A stretch of DNA of 64,000 nt. Source: Kryptolebias marmoratus. Lineage: Eukaryota; Chordata; Actinopteri; Cyprinodontiformes; Rivulidae. The stretch covers positions 10,880,182 through 10,944,181 of the forward strand of contig NC_051450.1 of NCBI RefSeq assembly GCF_001649575.2, written 5' to 3'. This document shows, one piece after another, positions 1-12,034 of this stretch; the stretch's first letter is position 1, and the number at the start of each line of letters is the position of its first letter. A program made the position numbers and the translations under genes. The notes beneath the pieces are model-generated. The model did not search any database. It had not been told where the DNA came from and saw only the letters and a program-made list of their open reading frames with translations.

Positions 1-47
1 TATTAAAATTACTGAAGTTGTTGTATACTCTCAAGTTTTAAACATAC

Positions 48-97
48 CTAATGCCTTTGATGGACATAGCAGTGAAGTTCCATTCATGGATCCCCTT
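48..97 (-). CDS. map3k15: MAP3K15 exon 12 (residues 555-570 and part of 571)
   Basis: Acceptor atttacag|AAGGGG and donor TTAG|gtatgt. Encodes [16 protein letters not shown], matching the family just before the kinase linker. It is the last exon in the window; the gene continues beyond position 1. Confidence 0.9.
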
Positions 98-3000
98 CTG
101 TAAATGACAGAAGATTTAGTTTTCCACATCATTCACACGTGGATCAAAGCATTAGGACTCAGTCACCTTTTGCTGCATTTGTGATCACAAAATTACTTAC
201 TTCACATCTAAATTTACAGCTCAAGTATAACTGAAATGAGGCTACAAATTTCACTTGTGATAATAATCAATGTTTTGATTCAATAAAAGTAAAGACATAA
301 TAGTTCTTACAGTTTCAGCAGGAGAAACATGCCAGATGGAGACGTTCATCTCTTCAGCCTCGTTGTTAATTGACACATAAGAAGGCTGGTAAACCTTGGT
401 CGGCTCCAGAATTAACACCTGAATAGAAATAAAGCAATAAGATACAGACTTGGTAGCGTTTGGATAGTTTCTGAGCATCTGTTACTGCAGTTCAAAGTGT
501 AAATGTGTTTTTTGTACAGGAAATCGCAGTCTGTTGGTGGTGCCTTGTGTAGACTCAACGATGATGTCCATCCAGAAGTCGAGTCTCTCTCGCTGGGGAG
601 AATGTTCCACCGCCTGCTTTTTAAATCTCTGGATTAGCTGCAGGTTCTGCACCACTGACCGCAAATACCTAAAACAAGATGCCCATTAGGTAAATCAAAA
701 TTATTGAGGCCAGTGAGCATCACTAATCGTCTGTAAACATACTCCGGTTCCCCAAATTGTTGAACTGACAGGTGCAATCTACAAATGGAGTAAACTATAA
801 TTGTTTTTTTTTGGAGAAATATTTAAAGCACACTGTTACAGCATCACTGTATTCCCATTCAACAATAAACTCAAGCCCTTGTCTCACTGATACAAAGTTA
901 ACTTTTCATAAATTTACATCTCTTTCTCAAAGTCATTACTTTTAAAGGGATGTTTTCCAAGGTTTGTTGAAAAGCAACAATAAAAATTGTACCACTGATA
1001 TAAATATATTAACATTTGATGCATTGTAATACATAAGAAATACAATATATTGCAATATAATTTAGAATTTGATATAAATTGGAATATATTGGCAAAATAT
1101 ATATATATATTGCAATCTACCAGATACACGATAGACTTCAATATATTGTATTACCTTGCTTCCTAGCCACACTGCAGATAAACATTTAACAGAAGTGAAG
1201 ACTTTTTATATATGAACAACTTTACCACAGTGGCGGCTTCAGTTTGAAGAGCTTCTCAGCAGCTTGAGTCGCTTTCGGGATATCACTTGCAAGCATGCTG
1301 ACGGTGAAGAACTGGCCCACATCCCAGTAGTTATTCATTTTCTCAAGGGAACCTTTGCGCCCCAGCAGACTGTTCAGCCTCACACCTACAGAATTATGGT
1401 GATAATTAAAAACTACCTGGCCAATTACTTTTTTTTTAACATCAACCAAAACACAGTATCCAATCAGTTAATCACACGCATCAGGGGCTCTGGTTTGTGA
1501 GTTAGAAGTCAAGTCATAATTTGATAAAAAGTGATGATCACCTATTTTTCTCAGTTCCATGGAGCTCTCAAACTGCTGACCAGCAACTATGAGGAGGACA
1601 GCGAGGTTGATGCCAGAATAGAGAGTTGGCTGCAGCTCAAAGCCCTTCCTGTACCTGGGTGTGTGTGGAACAACAGATAAATTACCTCTGAGAAATAACT
1701 TCACCAAACACACATTTGTTTTCCTGGATTCTCACCACTGTATAGCATTGTCTCTGTTTATAGTGTCTTTGCAGTCCGAGTCCAGAAAAATGTCCTTATA
1801 GATGCGTCCACACAGACAGAACATGTCCGGTGCGGGATGTTCGCAGGACTGCAGCACCTGGAGCATCACTCTGAGAGCCTGCTCCCGGTCTCCAGGACTG
1901 TTCCTCCTGCACACATTAACATGCATAACTCACAAAAACTGATCAATAACTTTGGATTGAGACACTGAAACACATAACATCTTTTTTGCTGTCTTAATAG
2001 CTCATTTATGACTCTATAAACAAGAATAATTTGTGTTTTAAAATGTCAGATTTCTCCTTTTTATGTTACTTTGTTAGCTACTGGTAATTTTTATAGGGCA
2101 TTATGAAACTAAAAAAAATGCACAAAACGATTACAAACACAACTTTAAATATTGATAATAAAAAAATACAACAAAGTTTAAAGAGTGTTCCAAAATTCAG
2201 AGATAAAATTGCAATTTCTGACTTTATTTAGCAAATGTTTGTGACTCCACCTTCACCTTAATTATCTGCATCGTTAAGTTAGGTGCAAAAAATATTCTAA
2301 ATCAAGTGTACCTGTTGAGGGCAAAAGCATAGTGGAACTGGATCATGGGCTGGGTGGCCAGATCACAAGTTGGCAGCGTCTCTAATGTTTGCACCAGCTT
2401 CACCATGGCATCATAGTCCTGTTAACCAGTTAAAAACAGGGAAATGAGATGCTAATTTTAAATTGCTTGAGGTTAGTGTTATTCCCAATTGAAGACTGAG
2501 TTTGTACCTGTATGTCTCTGTAGGAAAACAGCAAGTTCATGACAATATCCTGAGTTAGGACCTCTGTATTGTCCATTCGGAGTTTGATTCGGGCAAGCTC
2601 CTTGGCCAGCTCCTCTCCCTGGTATTTCTCCCTGGCTTTCCTGATGTCATTGAGCAGTGTGTCCTTGAAGGACGCACTGAAAAACAGTAATAATGACGGA
2701 GATAAACAGGAAGTGCAGAAACAGAAAGAGTTCACAACGCCTAATTATAGGCAATCAAACTAGCATTCCTTGAAGGAAAGCATTATGTTTACTACCTTAG
2801 ACACAGTTTAAAATAGTAATCTTGAGTGAGCTGTTAGCTCTCGAAGTACGTATTGAGGGTGACTCAGCGAATACCACACCAAATTTTAGTTTAAAATATG
2901 TAAAACTGACTGAGTTAGAGTCATTTTTTTGTATTTCCTAAAGTCAGTTAGCTGTGGCTTGACTCAGGTTGACTCCAAAATCCAATCAGTTGTAAATGTG

Positions 3001-6000
3001 CAACCAGATTGATTAATAGATTCTAATAGCAACTTGTAGTATAAGTACTACAGCAATTAGAATAGTGATGTCACCATAATCTCATATTTATTTGATTGGA
3101 TCTGACTTTATACACACTAAAAATGTGCAAAAATAAATTTAAAATGTTCTTCTTTTGTTTTTTCTCACCAAGATGTCACATGGATGTCCTTCAGCAGGCT
3201 GGTAAAGCGGTCAGTCAGAGGGACACACAGTGGCCCCAACAGATTGTCCCAGCTGGGCTGCATGTACTCACTAGCCCTGCGCTGGGCGTCACTCTCACAG
3301 CACATGTACTCGTGGTTGGGAGTCACAATGTAGGGGATGAAGTAGTAATTACCGCTTGATGCCTTGAAGGGACGTTTAAAGAAAAAAAAACAGGGAAAAC
3401 AAAGACTGAGTGCTGGATTTTTAAAAGTGTGTAAATGCAGATGTAATACAGTTATTCTTCAGGCAAACACACATGCAGAATCCTGACGTCAGGTGTAAAG
3501 GGAGTCCAGGTGGAAAAACAATGGAAGCAGGTGGGAGATTAGAGAGTAATTAGTGAGAAGGATGAGTACAAGCAGAGGATCAGAACGCCTGAGATTGTCT
3601 GGTAACATCATGACATTATTATAAAGTTAGCACAAGCAGACTTAGGTGTTAGCTTTTTTTTCTTAATGACTGTATGTATTTTCACTTTTGTTTGCTTGCT
3701 GAATAGCAGCTAAGATCCTTTTCGTTCCCTTGGCTAAGGTCACAAACCAAATAACTAAAAACACACGACATTAAGACAAGACTAGCTCATCTCTCTTGAG
3801 CTCTAATTTTCCACAGCCTGTACTTTTGAAATACAAATTTCAGGGGCGATCACTTAACAGGCAGTCATTTAGCAGATTCATGTGTGGCTTGCATAATACA
3901 AGAACTATGGAGTGACGATATTGCACAAGTTATTTTCTGTCCATAAAAATATATTTATTCTATTACTCTGATACATTTTGCATTAATAGGTATAACAACA
4001 ACCAGTAGTCTAAAACTCAGCATTAAACTAAAAGTCAGCACAAAAAGCTGAGGCCAAACAGATTAGTCCAGTGCGCAAAGCTTAAGATACAACAGGATAT
4101 TTCTAAAGGTCACATATAAGGACATTGCACCATGTAAAGTTTTAGCACTGATTTATTGCACAATGCATATAAAGAATAAAAATATGAATATGCGGAATGT
4201 AAGCTGCAAAGAGCAAATCAAATGCAAAACTCAGTTTTTCTTTGTCTTTGCTAGTTGCATGTCATTAGTAGATTTAAAGCATTGGGAAGCCACATTCTTC
4301 CAGCTTTGGCTCCTTGATTGTTAGTACTAGCTGTGACTGATGAGCTCTCCCAGCATGCCTTGGTGCAGGCCTGCCACCTACTTTATTTCTCAGCCCAGAG
4401 CCTCTGTATTCAGGAGGCAACTGAACCCAGGGAAATCCCAACGCTTGCGGGCGAGTTCCCTACTCCACACATTTCAGTGGAGAACATACAAACAATCAAC
4501 GTCAGTTTCTAGGAAAACCTGCTGCGAAAAACATGTCAAGAAAATGTCTATCTAAACATGTAAGACTGTGTGTGTGTGTGTGTGTGGGTGTCAGAAAGAG
4601 TGCAAGAGACAGAAAGAAGGAGCTTAAAGAAGAGATGGCTATGGAAAGATACATTCCTGGATGGATATCAACATGAGAGAACAGACAGCCCTTGTCGAAA
4701 ATGTTATTCCTAGAAATAGCAATGCACAGCGTGTGCACATAAATCACTGTGAAACACACACACACACACACACATATCAAAACTTACTGTGTTTTTTTGT
4801 GCCACCATGTCCTGTAAAGAGACAAAGAGCATGTGATGTATTTCAAAGCTGTACAACAACAGAGTTCCAGTGTATTTTTACCACATTGGTGCTCTTAAAT
4901 AGGTGGCAGGACTGACTGTTCTGCACACACCAGTCTGTAAATAACTCAGTGGGTCACTTTGTTCTGAGGCAGCGTGAAGGAATGGCATCCGCGAACTCTT
5001 ATTACACTCCAGGAGCGCTGTGCATGCGTTACCTTCAGTGACTGAGCAGTGTCGGGGTCGGTGTCATGGTACAGGATGACGTTGTTGGCCATGTCGAAGC
5101 TCTCCCTCACACCCAGGTGGTAGAATAACGAGGGCTGCCGAAACACATCGCTCATGTCTACAACTGCGATGTCTGGAAAGGGTGAAGCAGCGGGGATAGT
5201 GTAAACAGACATGAATAACCGGATAATTGAGAAAAACGATACCTGAACTGGGATGCAAGTCCTGGATAAATTTCATCTGTTAGCTTAACTCAACACTCAA
5301 CTCAGACTAGTAGTTAGCTCGTCGGTCTGGCCAGAATAAAACTCTATTTCTCCAAACTGAAGCCATTCAAAGAGGTTTCTAGACCAGTTCAGATAATAAT
5401 GTGAATAATCTTTCCACAGAACCTGACTTCAAAACATCTGAACTACTGCTTTTAATCTGTGTCTTTAAGTCAGTGAAGGAAGTGTTTCAAAGAGAGGGTT
5501 TAAATGCTAAAAAGCATTATTATTGCCTATAAGCAGTTTTCTTTTTTTCAACACAATTATAGAAGCACCTTTTCCATTTTTGTTTTGTGCATAAAAAAGT
5601 TGTGCTTTTGATAATTCCAGGAAACATTCCTCTTGCCTGCAGCACTCCAAATGCTTGGATGTAGGAGTAAATGTCAACAGAACGAGTATGGACATGTGTG
5701 AAGACAGAAACAAGCACCTCTTTAAACTCCCAAGCAATTATTACAAACTCCCTTGTGCACTTACGGTAAGCATGAATGAAACATAGTACCTTCTTTGCTG
5801 AGATTTACCAATTCTGTTGTAACTGATTTTATTCTGTTAAATCGGGGGCAGTAAAACCACATGCACCTCTCAAGAAAGGGAAGGAGCTGAGTCAAGTTTT
5901 TCCTCCTCATAAAACCAACTTTAATAATAATTATTAGTGCTTTGGTATAAAAATTTTGTATTTTAGACCAATGTATCCTATCAATCTTTGATTTAGGAGC

Positions 6001-9000
6001 TCAGAAAGACAAAAAAGGAGGAAAATACATCTCCTTTTAAACAACTCTTGGATGAATTTCCATGTTTGATCATTCTCTGGTGATCTTTTATTTCCTCCAA
6101 TGGATACTGACTGGATATTTACAGTCCTTAGAAGTTGAACCATAATGACTTTGACAAAACATTGGGATGGAAATGCAACAGGTTTTGCAAAGTCCTTCAT
6201 GGTTCCCTGAGGAGCAATCCTACTGACTTTCTAATACTTTCTGAATTACAGCCATTAATCTACAGTATAAGTATTTTTTGTATACATCCAAAAAAAACTA
6301 TGCACAAAATTATAAAAGATGTGTAGTAAAAAGACCATGTTGCGATATTTTCTAATTCTTAAGCAACTCAAAAACATTTCTAAGATATTCCGAGATTGTT
6401 GTCAAAAGGTGAAACAAGTACACCAGATCTTAAATCAGCTAGCTGTTAGCATAACCATTGTATTAATATAGGCGGAAAATAGCATTAGTTTATTTATATT
6501 ACATGTTCCTTGTCTTGTTGGCTGTTTAAGTAACATTTTTTCGATCTTATTCAAAGACACATCATTCTATTCGACCTTAAATATAAATCTAAAAACAAGA
6601 AAGATACATTAGGGTGAAGTAGCATACTGTAATATAATGAATGTTGACATGACCAGACAGTTTAAATTAAAGCATCAGCATTAACTGGATAGTTCGCTGT
6701 TTACTAGGAAATTTGAATTTCACCGAAAGATTGTTCAGGCTCTTAGTCACAGCCCAAGTCATAAGTCTGCCATGGGAAAATGTTCAACTCTTTCACAAAT
6801 TTTAGTTTCTCTCTTCCTTTGAAGTCACCACATTTTTTGGCCGCGATCCCTGACATCTATCTGCTCGCTCAACGAAGCCAACGAGGCTATGATCTCACGT
6901 AACTAACACCTGTATCTGCGCCCATGTTGTTGGCAGAAGAGGCGCGGACAATTTCACACGGTATAAATAGCTGCCAGTTAAAGACTTTCAGAAGTGGCTT
7001 TGACTTCTGGTTCACGCAAGAGCTGTATTAAAAAAAAAAATTGATGTGACGAAGACTGTGTGAAATGAAATCTGTGTGAATGAAAACCTTGAAGGAAAGT
7101 ATATCACTCACTGCCTTGTAAAGTTAAAAAATAAATAAAATTAAGTGTAAGGCGATCTGCTGGCGCTCAGTGTGTGTGATTGAGACGATTCTCAACTACT
7201 ACCACGCCCAACTCTAGGTCAATATCTGTCAAACTGACAGAGTTACAGCCATTCGTGTGTTTGTGGAGGTTAATTAGCTGTGGTGGCCATCTTGAATCAG
7301 ACTGACTCCAAATGTTAATCAGTTGCAGATGTGCATCCAATGGTTACTTGCTGGGAGTTTCATTGAAATTTGTCAAGCAATTCAAGAGATATTTTGCTAA
7401 CATACAGACAGACAAATGAGCATGCACGTGCACACTTGGGCAGTTACATGATCGCCTGCTTGTCGAGATAATAAAGCCTTTGGAGTTAAAGAGGGTCATG
7501 TTATTAGGAGTATTGGTAGTGGCCATTTTGGCAAACAGAAATGATTACATAAGAAAAATAAAGAAATGTAAAAAGGTAATTTAGTGTTTTGTGAGTTTTT
7601 AGTTCTGTATATTTCTGCTGCTAATGCTTCTGGTTTTATAAGGAAAAGCAGCTATTGCTTTTTGAAGATGGAATGACTGACAGAAGAAAAAAAAACAGTA
7701 AGGCTAGTTAACATTTTGAAGTTTTATGTCATTAGCTCTTCAAATCGCTTCACTTGGAGAGCTCCAAATAAGTGCAACCTGTCTTTATGGTTCTGATCCT
7801 TGCAGTTTAATTCTTTAACGGTGAACTGGATGTCATATATCTGAAGAAAAAAAAGACTAAACAGAAACAGACAAACCTAATTTGGAGCTTCATTGCAGCT
7901 CATGCACCTTGGAAAAACCAGACCACTGACTGATGAACTCTAAAGCTGTCTGTTGCCTTGACACCGTGAGTCCTCTCCCATCTTTTGCATGCATGTGAAC
8001 ACGTTTAAGCGCATTAGAAAAAAAAAACCCAACTAAATCATGACTACAGAAAATGAATTCATCCATAAGCATGTGAGCCAGATCATTTTCTGTAGCCTCA
8101 CAAAACAAATAAAAGTTGAATTTTGGTTTTCTGCTTTTCTCCAACAAAGGCAGAGGAAGATGCAGAGAAGACAAGTGAAACAGAAATGAAGCTTTCACGA
8201 TTTGTTCCACAAATTTCATTTTACAAATTTTAAATTTTAATGTTAGAATAGAATACAAGCAGTTAATATGCCCATAAAGAATTTTAGACTATGTAACTAT
8301 AGATAAAAGCAGCATGTTTTGTCTTTAAAAAGTATAAATATAGAAAGGGATGTGTGTGGGGGGTGGGGGGGGGCGTGTTTTTGTTCAAAATATTGTCAAA
8401 GGAATGTATACTGACAAATAATAAGTGATTTTATTGTTTTTTTAATTATTATTGGTAGTTTCCCTAAATGTAGGGGTCACAACCTTTTAGCCAAATTCTG
8501 TTTTGTTGTCGACCTAAAACAGCTATGTGTTTTGCACATGGGCCAATGACAATGAGATGTTTAAGGAAAAAGAAAAAGAAGAAACAGAAGTTGGAAAAGG
8601 AGACGCGCAGACGAATAGTTTGTCTTTCGGCTGAGCGCGTAAAACCTGGCCAGCTGTGCCACACCGCAGCTCCTCAGCTGTCAGTGACTGTCTCACACGC
8701 ACCTGCATCGTAGAAACTGTCCAGCACAGCTGTTTCCCCGAAGTCCAGCCTTCCGAAGGTGACGGTGGTGAGCAGCGCGCTCTCCGCGTCGCACGCTCTC
8801 TGCAGACACTGCAGCGCTCCGGACTCCGGGCTGCTCGCCATCACCGACTTCAGCCCGTCGTTCAGGACGTACACGACCCGCAGCGAGCGCTGCTTCGCCG
8901 GCGGACTCGGGCTGAACACGTCGCCCCTGTCCCGCTCTCTGTCCCGCTCCGACGCGCTCACGCCGCCGCCGGCCGCGTGCTCTCCGACCATGTCGGCTCC

Positions 9001-9027
9001 GACCTGCGCGCTCTGCCCCGGCTCCAT
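48..9027 (-). CDS. map3k15: MAP3K15 (ASK3), 5' part: 12 coding exons, continues left of window
   Basis: This is the N-terminal part of an apoptosis signal-regulating kinase, a MAP3K that activates the p38/JNK cascades under osmotic or oxidative stress in the cytosol. Twelve exons join in phase: 8703-9027, 5033-5172, 4788-4811, 3169-3362, 2508-2676, 2312-2418, 1736-1906, 1542-1654, 1226-1385, 518-668, 311-418 and 48-97. They give about 570 residues. Family landmarks include [64 protein letters not shown] and [20 protein letters not shown]. This covers the thioredoxin/TRAF-binding, TPR-like regulatory region; the kinase domain normally starts near residue 650 and lies left of position 1. The start ATG at 9027 lies in a CpG island. 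The close paralogue MAP3K5 is the main alternative. MAP3K15 is preferred because SH3KBP1 is the next gene, as in human Xp22. Confidence 0.93.
311..418 (-). CDS. map3k15: MAP3K15 exon 11 (residues 519-554)
   Basis: Acceptor ctattcag|GTGTTA and donor ACT|gtaaga. Encodes [20 protein letters not shown] and ends at WHVSPAET, the start of the PH-like part of the central regulatory region. Confidence 0.93.
518..668 (-). CDS. map3k15: MAP3K15 exon 10 (residues 468-518)
   Basis: Acceptor gttttag|GTATTT and donor CCT|gtacaa. Encodes [17 protein letters not shown] and ends at TNRLRFP. Confidence 0.92.
1226..1385 (-). CDS. map3k15: MAP3K15 exon 9 (residues 415-467)
   Basis: Acceptor tctgtag|GTGTG and donor CTGTG|gtaaag. 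Encodes [20 protein letters not shown], then [15 protein letters not shown] and ends at [10 protein letters not shown]. Confidence 0.95.
1542..1654 (-). CDS. map3k15: MAP3K15 exon 8 (residues 377-414)
   Basis: Acceptor acccag|GTACAG and donor ATAG|gtgatc. Encodes [20 protein letters not shown] and ends at SSMELRKI, a TPR-type repeat. Confidence 0.94.
1736..1906 (-). CDS. map3k15: MAP3K15 exon 7 (residues 320-376 and part of 377)
   Basis: Acceptor gtgtgcag|GAGGAA and donor CAGTG|gtgaga. Encodes [20 protein letters not shown] and [18 protein letters not shown]. Trp377 is completed by the first base of exon 8. Confidence 0.95.
2312..2418 (-). CDS. map3k15: MAP3K15 exon 6 (residues 285-319 and part of 320)
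   Basis: Acceptor gttaacag|GACTAT and donor ACAG|gtacac. Encodes [20 protein letters not shown] and ends at FHYAFALNR, a TPR-like helix pair. Confidence 0.94.
2508..2676 (-). CDS. map3k15: MAP3K15 exon 5 (residues 228-284)
   Basis: Acceptor tttttcag|TGCGTC and donor CAG|gtacaa. Encodes [20 protein letters not shown], then [17 protein letters not shown] and ends at SYRDIQ. This is a helical, highly conserved part of the ASK central region. Confidence 0.95.
2828..3025 (+). repeat. Dispersed ~290-bp repeat family, copy 1
   Basis: Shares with the other copies ACCACACCAAATTTTAG, AAAACTGACTGAGTTAGAG, a GTTAGCTGTGGC segment and AATCAGTTGTAAATGTGCA. Diverged, single unit, in MAP3K15 intron 4. Confidence 0.75.
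3169..3362 (-). CDS. map3k15: MAP3K15 exon 4 (residues 164-227 and part of 228)
   Basis: Acceptor ttcaag|GCATC and donor TTG|gtgaga. Encodes [15 protein letters not shown] onward to LLKDIHVTS. The split codon TG|T with exon 5 gives Cys228. Confidence 0.93.
4567..4774. repeat. (TG)n and (CA)n microsatellites in MAP3K15 intron 3
   Basis: TG units at 4567-4586 and AC units at 4753-4774 are mutually complementary and about 170 bases apart. The second lies 14 bases from the microexon donor, on the intron side. Confidence 0.85.
4788..4811 (-). CDS. map3k15: MAP3K15 exon 3, a 24-nt microexon (residues 156-163)
   Basis: Tttacag|GACATG...ACA|gtaagt encodes DMVAQKNT. This fills exactly the gap between SLK (exon 2) and ASSGNYYF (exon 4) expected from the family, and keeps phase 0 on both sides. 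It is too short for ORF calling. Confidence 0.9.
5033..5172 (-). CDS. map3k15: MAP3K15 exon 2 (residues 109-155)
   Basis: Acceptor tttccag|ACATC and donor AAG|gtaacg. Encodes [20 protein letters not shown] onward to DTAQSLK, part of the thioredoxin-binding region. It follows a 3.5 kb first intron. Confidence 0.93.
7148..7455 (+). repeat. Dispersed ~290-bp repeat family, copy 2
   Basis: Near-complete unit: GCTCAGTGTGTGTGATTGAG at the left, GGTGGCCATCTTGAATCAG in the middle and GAGATATTTTGCTAACATAC toward the right, in MAP3K15 intron 1. Confidence 0.8.
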
Positions 9028-9330
9028 CGCGACGACCTGGCGGAGCGAATCTGCTTGTTTACCTCCTTCCCCTCGTCGGTGCGTCTGCCCTCCCGCTCTC
9101 CTCCTCGGCGCTCACGAGCGGCGCACCTGTCGTCGCAGGAGAGGCGCGCGTCTGGGTTTGTCCTGCCGCATCTCCGCCTCATTAAGTCACATCAGCTGCC
9201 GATTATCTCGCACCACGAAGCCGCGCTTGGGCGCAGAACTGGATCCGACCAGATCACAGAGGAGGAGATCTGGAGAAAAGGGGAAGTCTGAACGAATGCA
9301 TCCAGGAGAAGTTATTCTTTAGCTCACAGC
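8640..9330 (-). promoter_or_regulatory. map3k15: CpG island / promoter region of MAP3K15
   Basis: A sharply GC- and CpG-rich block in otherwise AT-rich DNA covers MAP3K15 exon 1 and about 300 bases upstream. No TATA box is evident at a suitable place. The transcription start is not resolved from sequence. Long ORFs on the plus strand here are by-products of the GC content. Confidence 0.7.
8703..9027 (-). CDS. map3k15: MAP3K15 exon 1 (residues 1-108 and first base of 109)
   Basis: Holds the start ATG (9027-9025) and a low-complexity Gly/Ala/Glu/Arg N-terminus of about 47 residues. The conserved fold then begins at RVVYVLNDG and ends at [10 protein letters not shown]. The donor is CAG|gtgcgt. 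The N-terminus before RVVYV is poorly conserved in the family, so the start rests on frame and CpG context. Confidence 0.9.
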
Positions 9331-10844
9331 TTTGTCTGGTTTAAAGTTTCCCCGGGGCTGACACACAGGGGCCTGGCCAAGTGTGAAACGTTACCACAGC
9401 CTCTGGTTGGCTAAATATATAACTGTGTCCCTACAGCAGCCAGGGTGTGTGTTTTCTAACAACAAACAAACTCAGACAAATTGATTTTAAACTTGAACAC
9501 TATCTTCACCTGAACGGAAATCAGGAAACCTCGGGTTAAAGAGAAAAACTACAACTTTTAGTGGCTAAACCACGAGGAACCGAATGATCTTTAATGTTAT
9601 TATTGTATTTTTTATTATATATGTTGTCCTTGAGGACAGTCAACTCATGCTGATTTTAGTTTGCAGGTACTAGGCTGTGATTGGTGTGGAGTAAACTGCT
9701 TGATGCTCATTGGTTCTTGAAGGTAAGACATTCATATGATCCTATAGCTACAATCAACACATATAACAACACACATTCTGTTTCTTTTGCTCTACATTTT
9801 AAAATGGACGTATCATCTCCTGATGTTTTTATTTAAACAATTTAATTAGGACTGCCAGTGCCTTTCTGTCACTATCTTTGATCTGTTACTTCTCCTGGCT
9901 TTAAAAATAAACAGAAGGAAACCTTAAAAGGTGCAGGTCAGCTGGGAAGTGCAGTGTCTTGGATGGCATAGATGAAATCTGCATAAAACAGGAAAGAGTG
10001 ACGCAAAGGAAATCGTGGTGGGAAAATGAAACAGGTGAGAAAACCCAGCCCTCTTTAGAGCTCTGAGTCTCAGGCACAGCAAACATCGTTCACATGTTGA
10101 ACGGGTCACAAACAGTTGGACTTTGTGTTACTGAACTGGCATTTTTAAACCTTTAACAATCACAGTATAGATTTATGATTTTTAGAGATTTTACAGCATG
10201 ATTTACTCAGCTCATGATATTACGCACAAACCTTTGAGCTGCCTACACTTCCTATAGTCTTTGCAAAGTCTTTTTTACTCGCCAGAACTTTACATTTCTG
10301 ATACAGTTTGTATATCAAAGTGGAGGTATTTTTGTTTTTTGTTTTTTTTTTTTGACCCAGTGTGTCTCTCTTTCTGCCATAGGACTGATCATTTTTCTCT
10401 CAAATCCACCTGAAATCAAAAAAATGCACAAGCTTCCGCAGACCTCTACTGCACCAAAGCTCTGAATTTTCGCTTTAAATGTGCAAATGAAAGATATTTT
10501 TAACTTGTCGTCTCTCCTTCGTACAGAAAAATGGCTGTGTAATAACCAGCTGCTTTAGCTGCTTACGACACAGGCCTTTTATTTCACAACATCTTATAGC
10601 TTTTGTGAACAGTGGGTGAGTTATTTTCTATTTTGCCATTCTGTCTGCCTGTTATATTAAAAGTGTTGTCAGGGAGTGACAGGGGCAGATGTGTAGTTAC
10701 TATGGTGACCCTAATAAGCCACTGGCAGCAGATTTAACCTTTGTATTTTGGACTTCTTTACACTTTTTGTATCGTTTATACAACAAAACATATGCATATT
10801 ATCATATTTTAGATTATTACAATATATACATATACATGTGTATA

Positions 10845-10845
<1 letters not shown>

Positions 10846-10914
<69 letters not shown>

Positions 10915-10916
10915 NA
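10846..10916. repeat. (AT)n microsatellite with an N
   Basis: More than 30 AT/TA dinucleotides in a row, with an N at 10915 marking uncertain assembly. Translated ORFs of alternating Ile/Tyr over it are artefacts. Confidence 0.97.
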
Positions 10917-11405
10917 TTATTTCAGTTACCCAGGAATTGTGTCTTTGTGGTGTTTTATTTTAAAAGTAAAACTTTAATCCAACATCTTGTTCAGTGCTGG
11001 TCTGAGGTCATTTTCTTGTTGTGGACTAGACTGAAAAGTTGTTCTTTTTTTCAATTTTGTAAGATTCGGGTAATTTGTGTCTCCAAAAACAGAAAGGGGA
11101 GAATTCAATGGTCATTCTAAAGCCTTCAAACTTACAGGTAAAAAGACAAGCTATTCAAAAGATCACATTGGTATTGTGATCACATCCTATTTTCTCATAA
11201 AAGACATCATAGACCTGACTGAACTTGTAAAATACGGCCTAATGTTTGCTTCTTTTTTAAACAGATAGCTATTATGTAAAGATTAAATATTTATCTTGCT
11301 TCAGAGTTCATTAATCTGTTTCCCTCTACAAAGCTATAAACATGCTGAACCAACGTGGCCAGAATCTCCCACTGAAAAACCTCCAAAGAATACAGGTTTA
11401 ACCTA

Positions 11406-11552
11406 ATGGGGCTGCGGTTCGGTGGTCAGTGCTGCGGTCTGAGGCAGGAAGGGGCATCCGGCGTAAAAGCTATTGCCAAATTGTTGTTGCGAGTTTTCTC
11501 GCTGTGGCGACCCCTGAAGAACGGAGCAGCCGAAAGAACAACAACAACAGAT
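11406..11552 (+). mobile_element. SINE-like element with (AAC)n tail
   Basis: A compact CG-rich segment containing AAGGGGCATCCGGCGTAAAA and GTGGCGACCCCTGAAGAACG, then GGAGCAGCCGAAAGAAC and a short AAC-repeat tail. These strings are familiar as a dispersed short retroelement in many teleost genomes. I do not assign a family name. The tail puts it in plus orientation. Confidence 0.6.
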
Positions 11553-12034
11553 TTAACCCAATAACAACAGAACGCCATCAGATCTTTAGAGTCCGGGGAC
11601 TGAGCGTTAGACAACTCTGATTGGTCAGTTGTTGAGGTTTGTTCCTCATTCCTGTTTGAGTGTGAGACTTAAAATTTATTGCTAAAGGTGCATTATAAAT
11701 AGCTGTTGTGTGATTTAGTAACTCCAGTTTCACCATGTCGATAAGGCAATAAATAAATAAAACATGATCCCTCCTCACATATTATTTTTATGAAACTATT
11801 AGATATAGATGTTGCTTTATACTGTACTAATGATAGTTTTTACTTGGTTTAAAGAGCACTGCAGTTGTAGAAATCTTGATGTGGTTTTCTCTGACCGTTA
11901 AAACAACTTCTCTTTTTGTTCTCTCAGACCTCTGGTGACCTGCTAGAACTTCATTTTTTGATGATTTAACCAGAACAAATATGACAGCAGAGTAACTAGA
12001 TACTGATAATTATTCCTAAACAAAGAAAGCCACA

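Larger units (their letters stand above)
9331..12034. other. Intergenic spacer between MAP3K15 (5' end) and SH3KBP1 (3' end)
   Basis: About 2.7 kb of AT-rich DNA. No exon-like segment with credible splice sites or protein similarity was seen. It contains an (AT)n tract near 10.85 kb with one undetermined base and a short SINE-like element near 11.4-11.55 kb. MAP3K15 and SH3KBP1 are head-to-tail on the minus strand. Confidence 0.6.

Noticed and set aside
48..9027. Assignment to MAP3K5 (ASK1)
   Set aside because: The exon sequences fit MAP3K15 better from memory, and SH3KBP1 is the neighbour as in human Xp22; a tree would settle it.
8656..9322. Plus-strand ORFs of 187-211 codons
   Set aside because: Arg/Ser-rich shadow frames opposite MAP3K15 exon 1 and its CpG island; no family similarity.
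10689..11120. ORF with a long alternating Ile/Tyr run
   Set aside because: Translation of an (AT)n microsatellite including an N.
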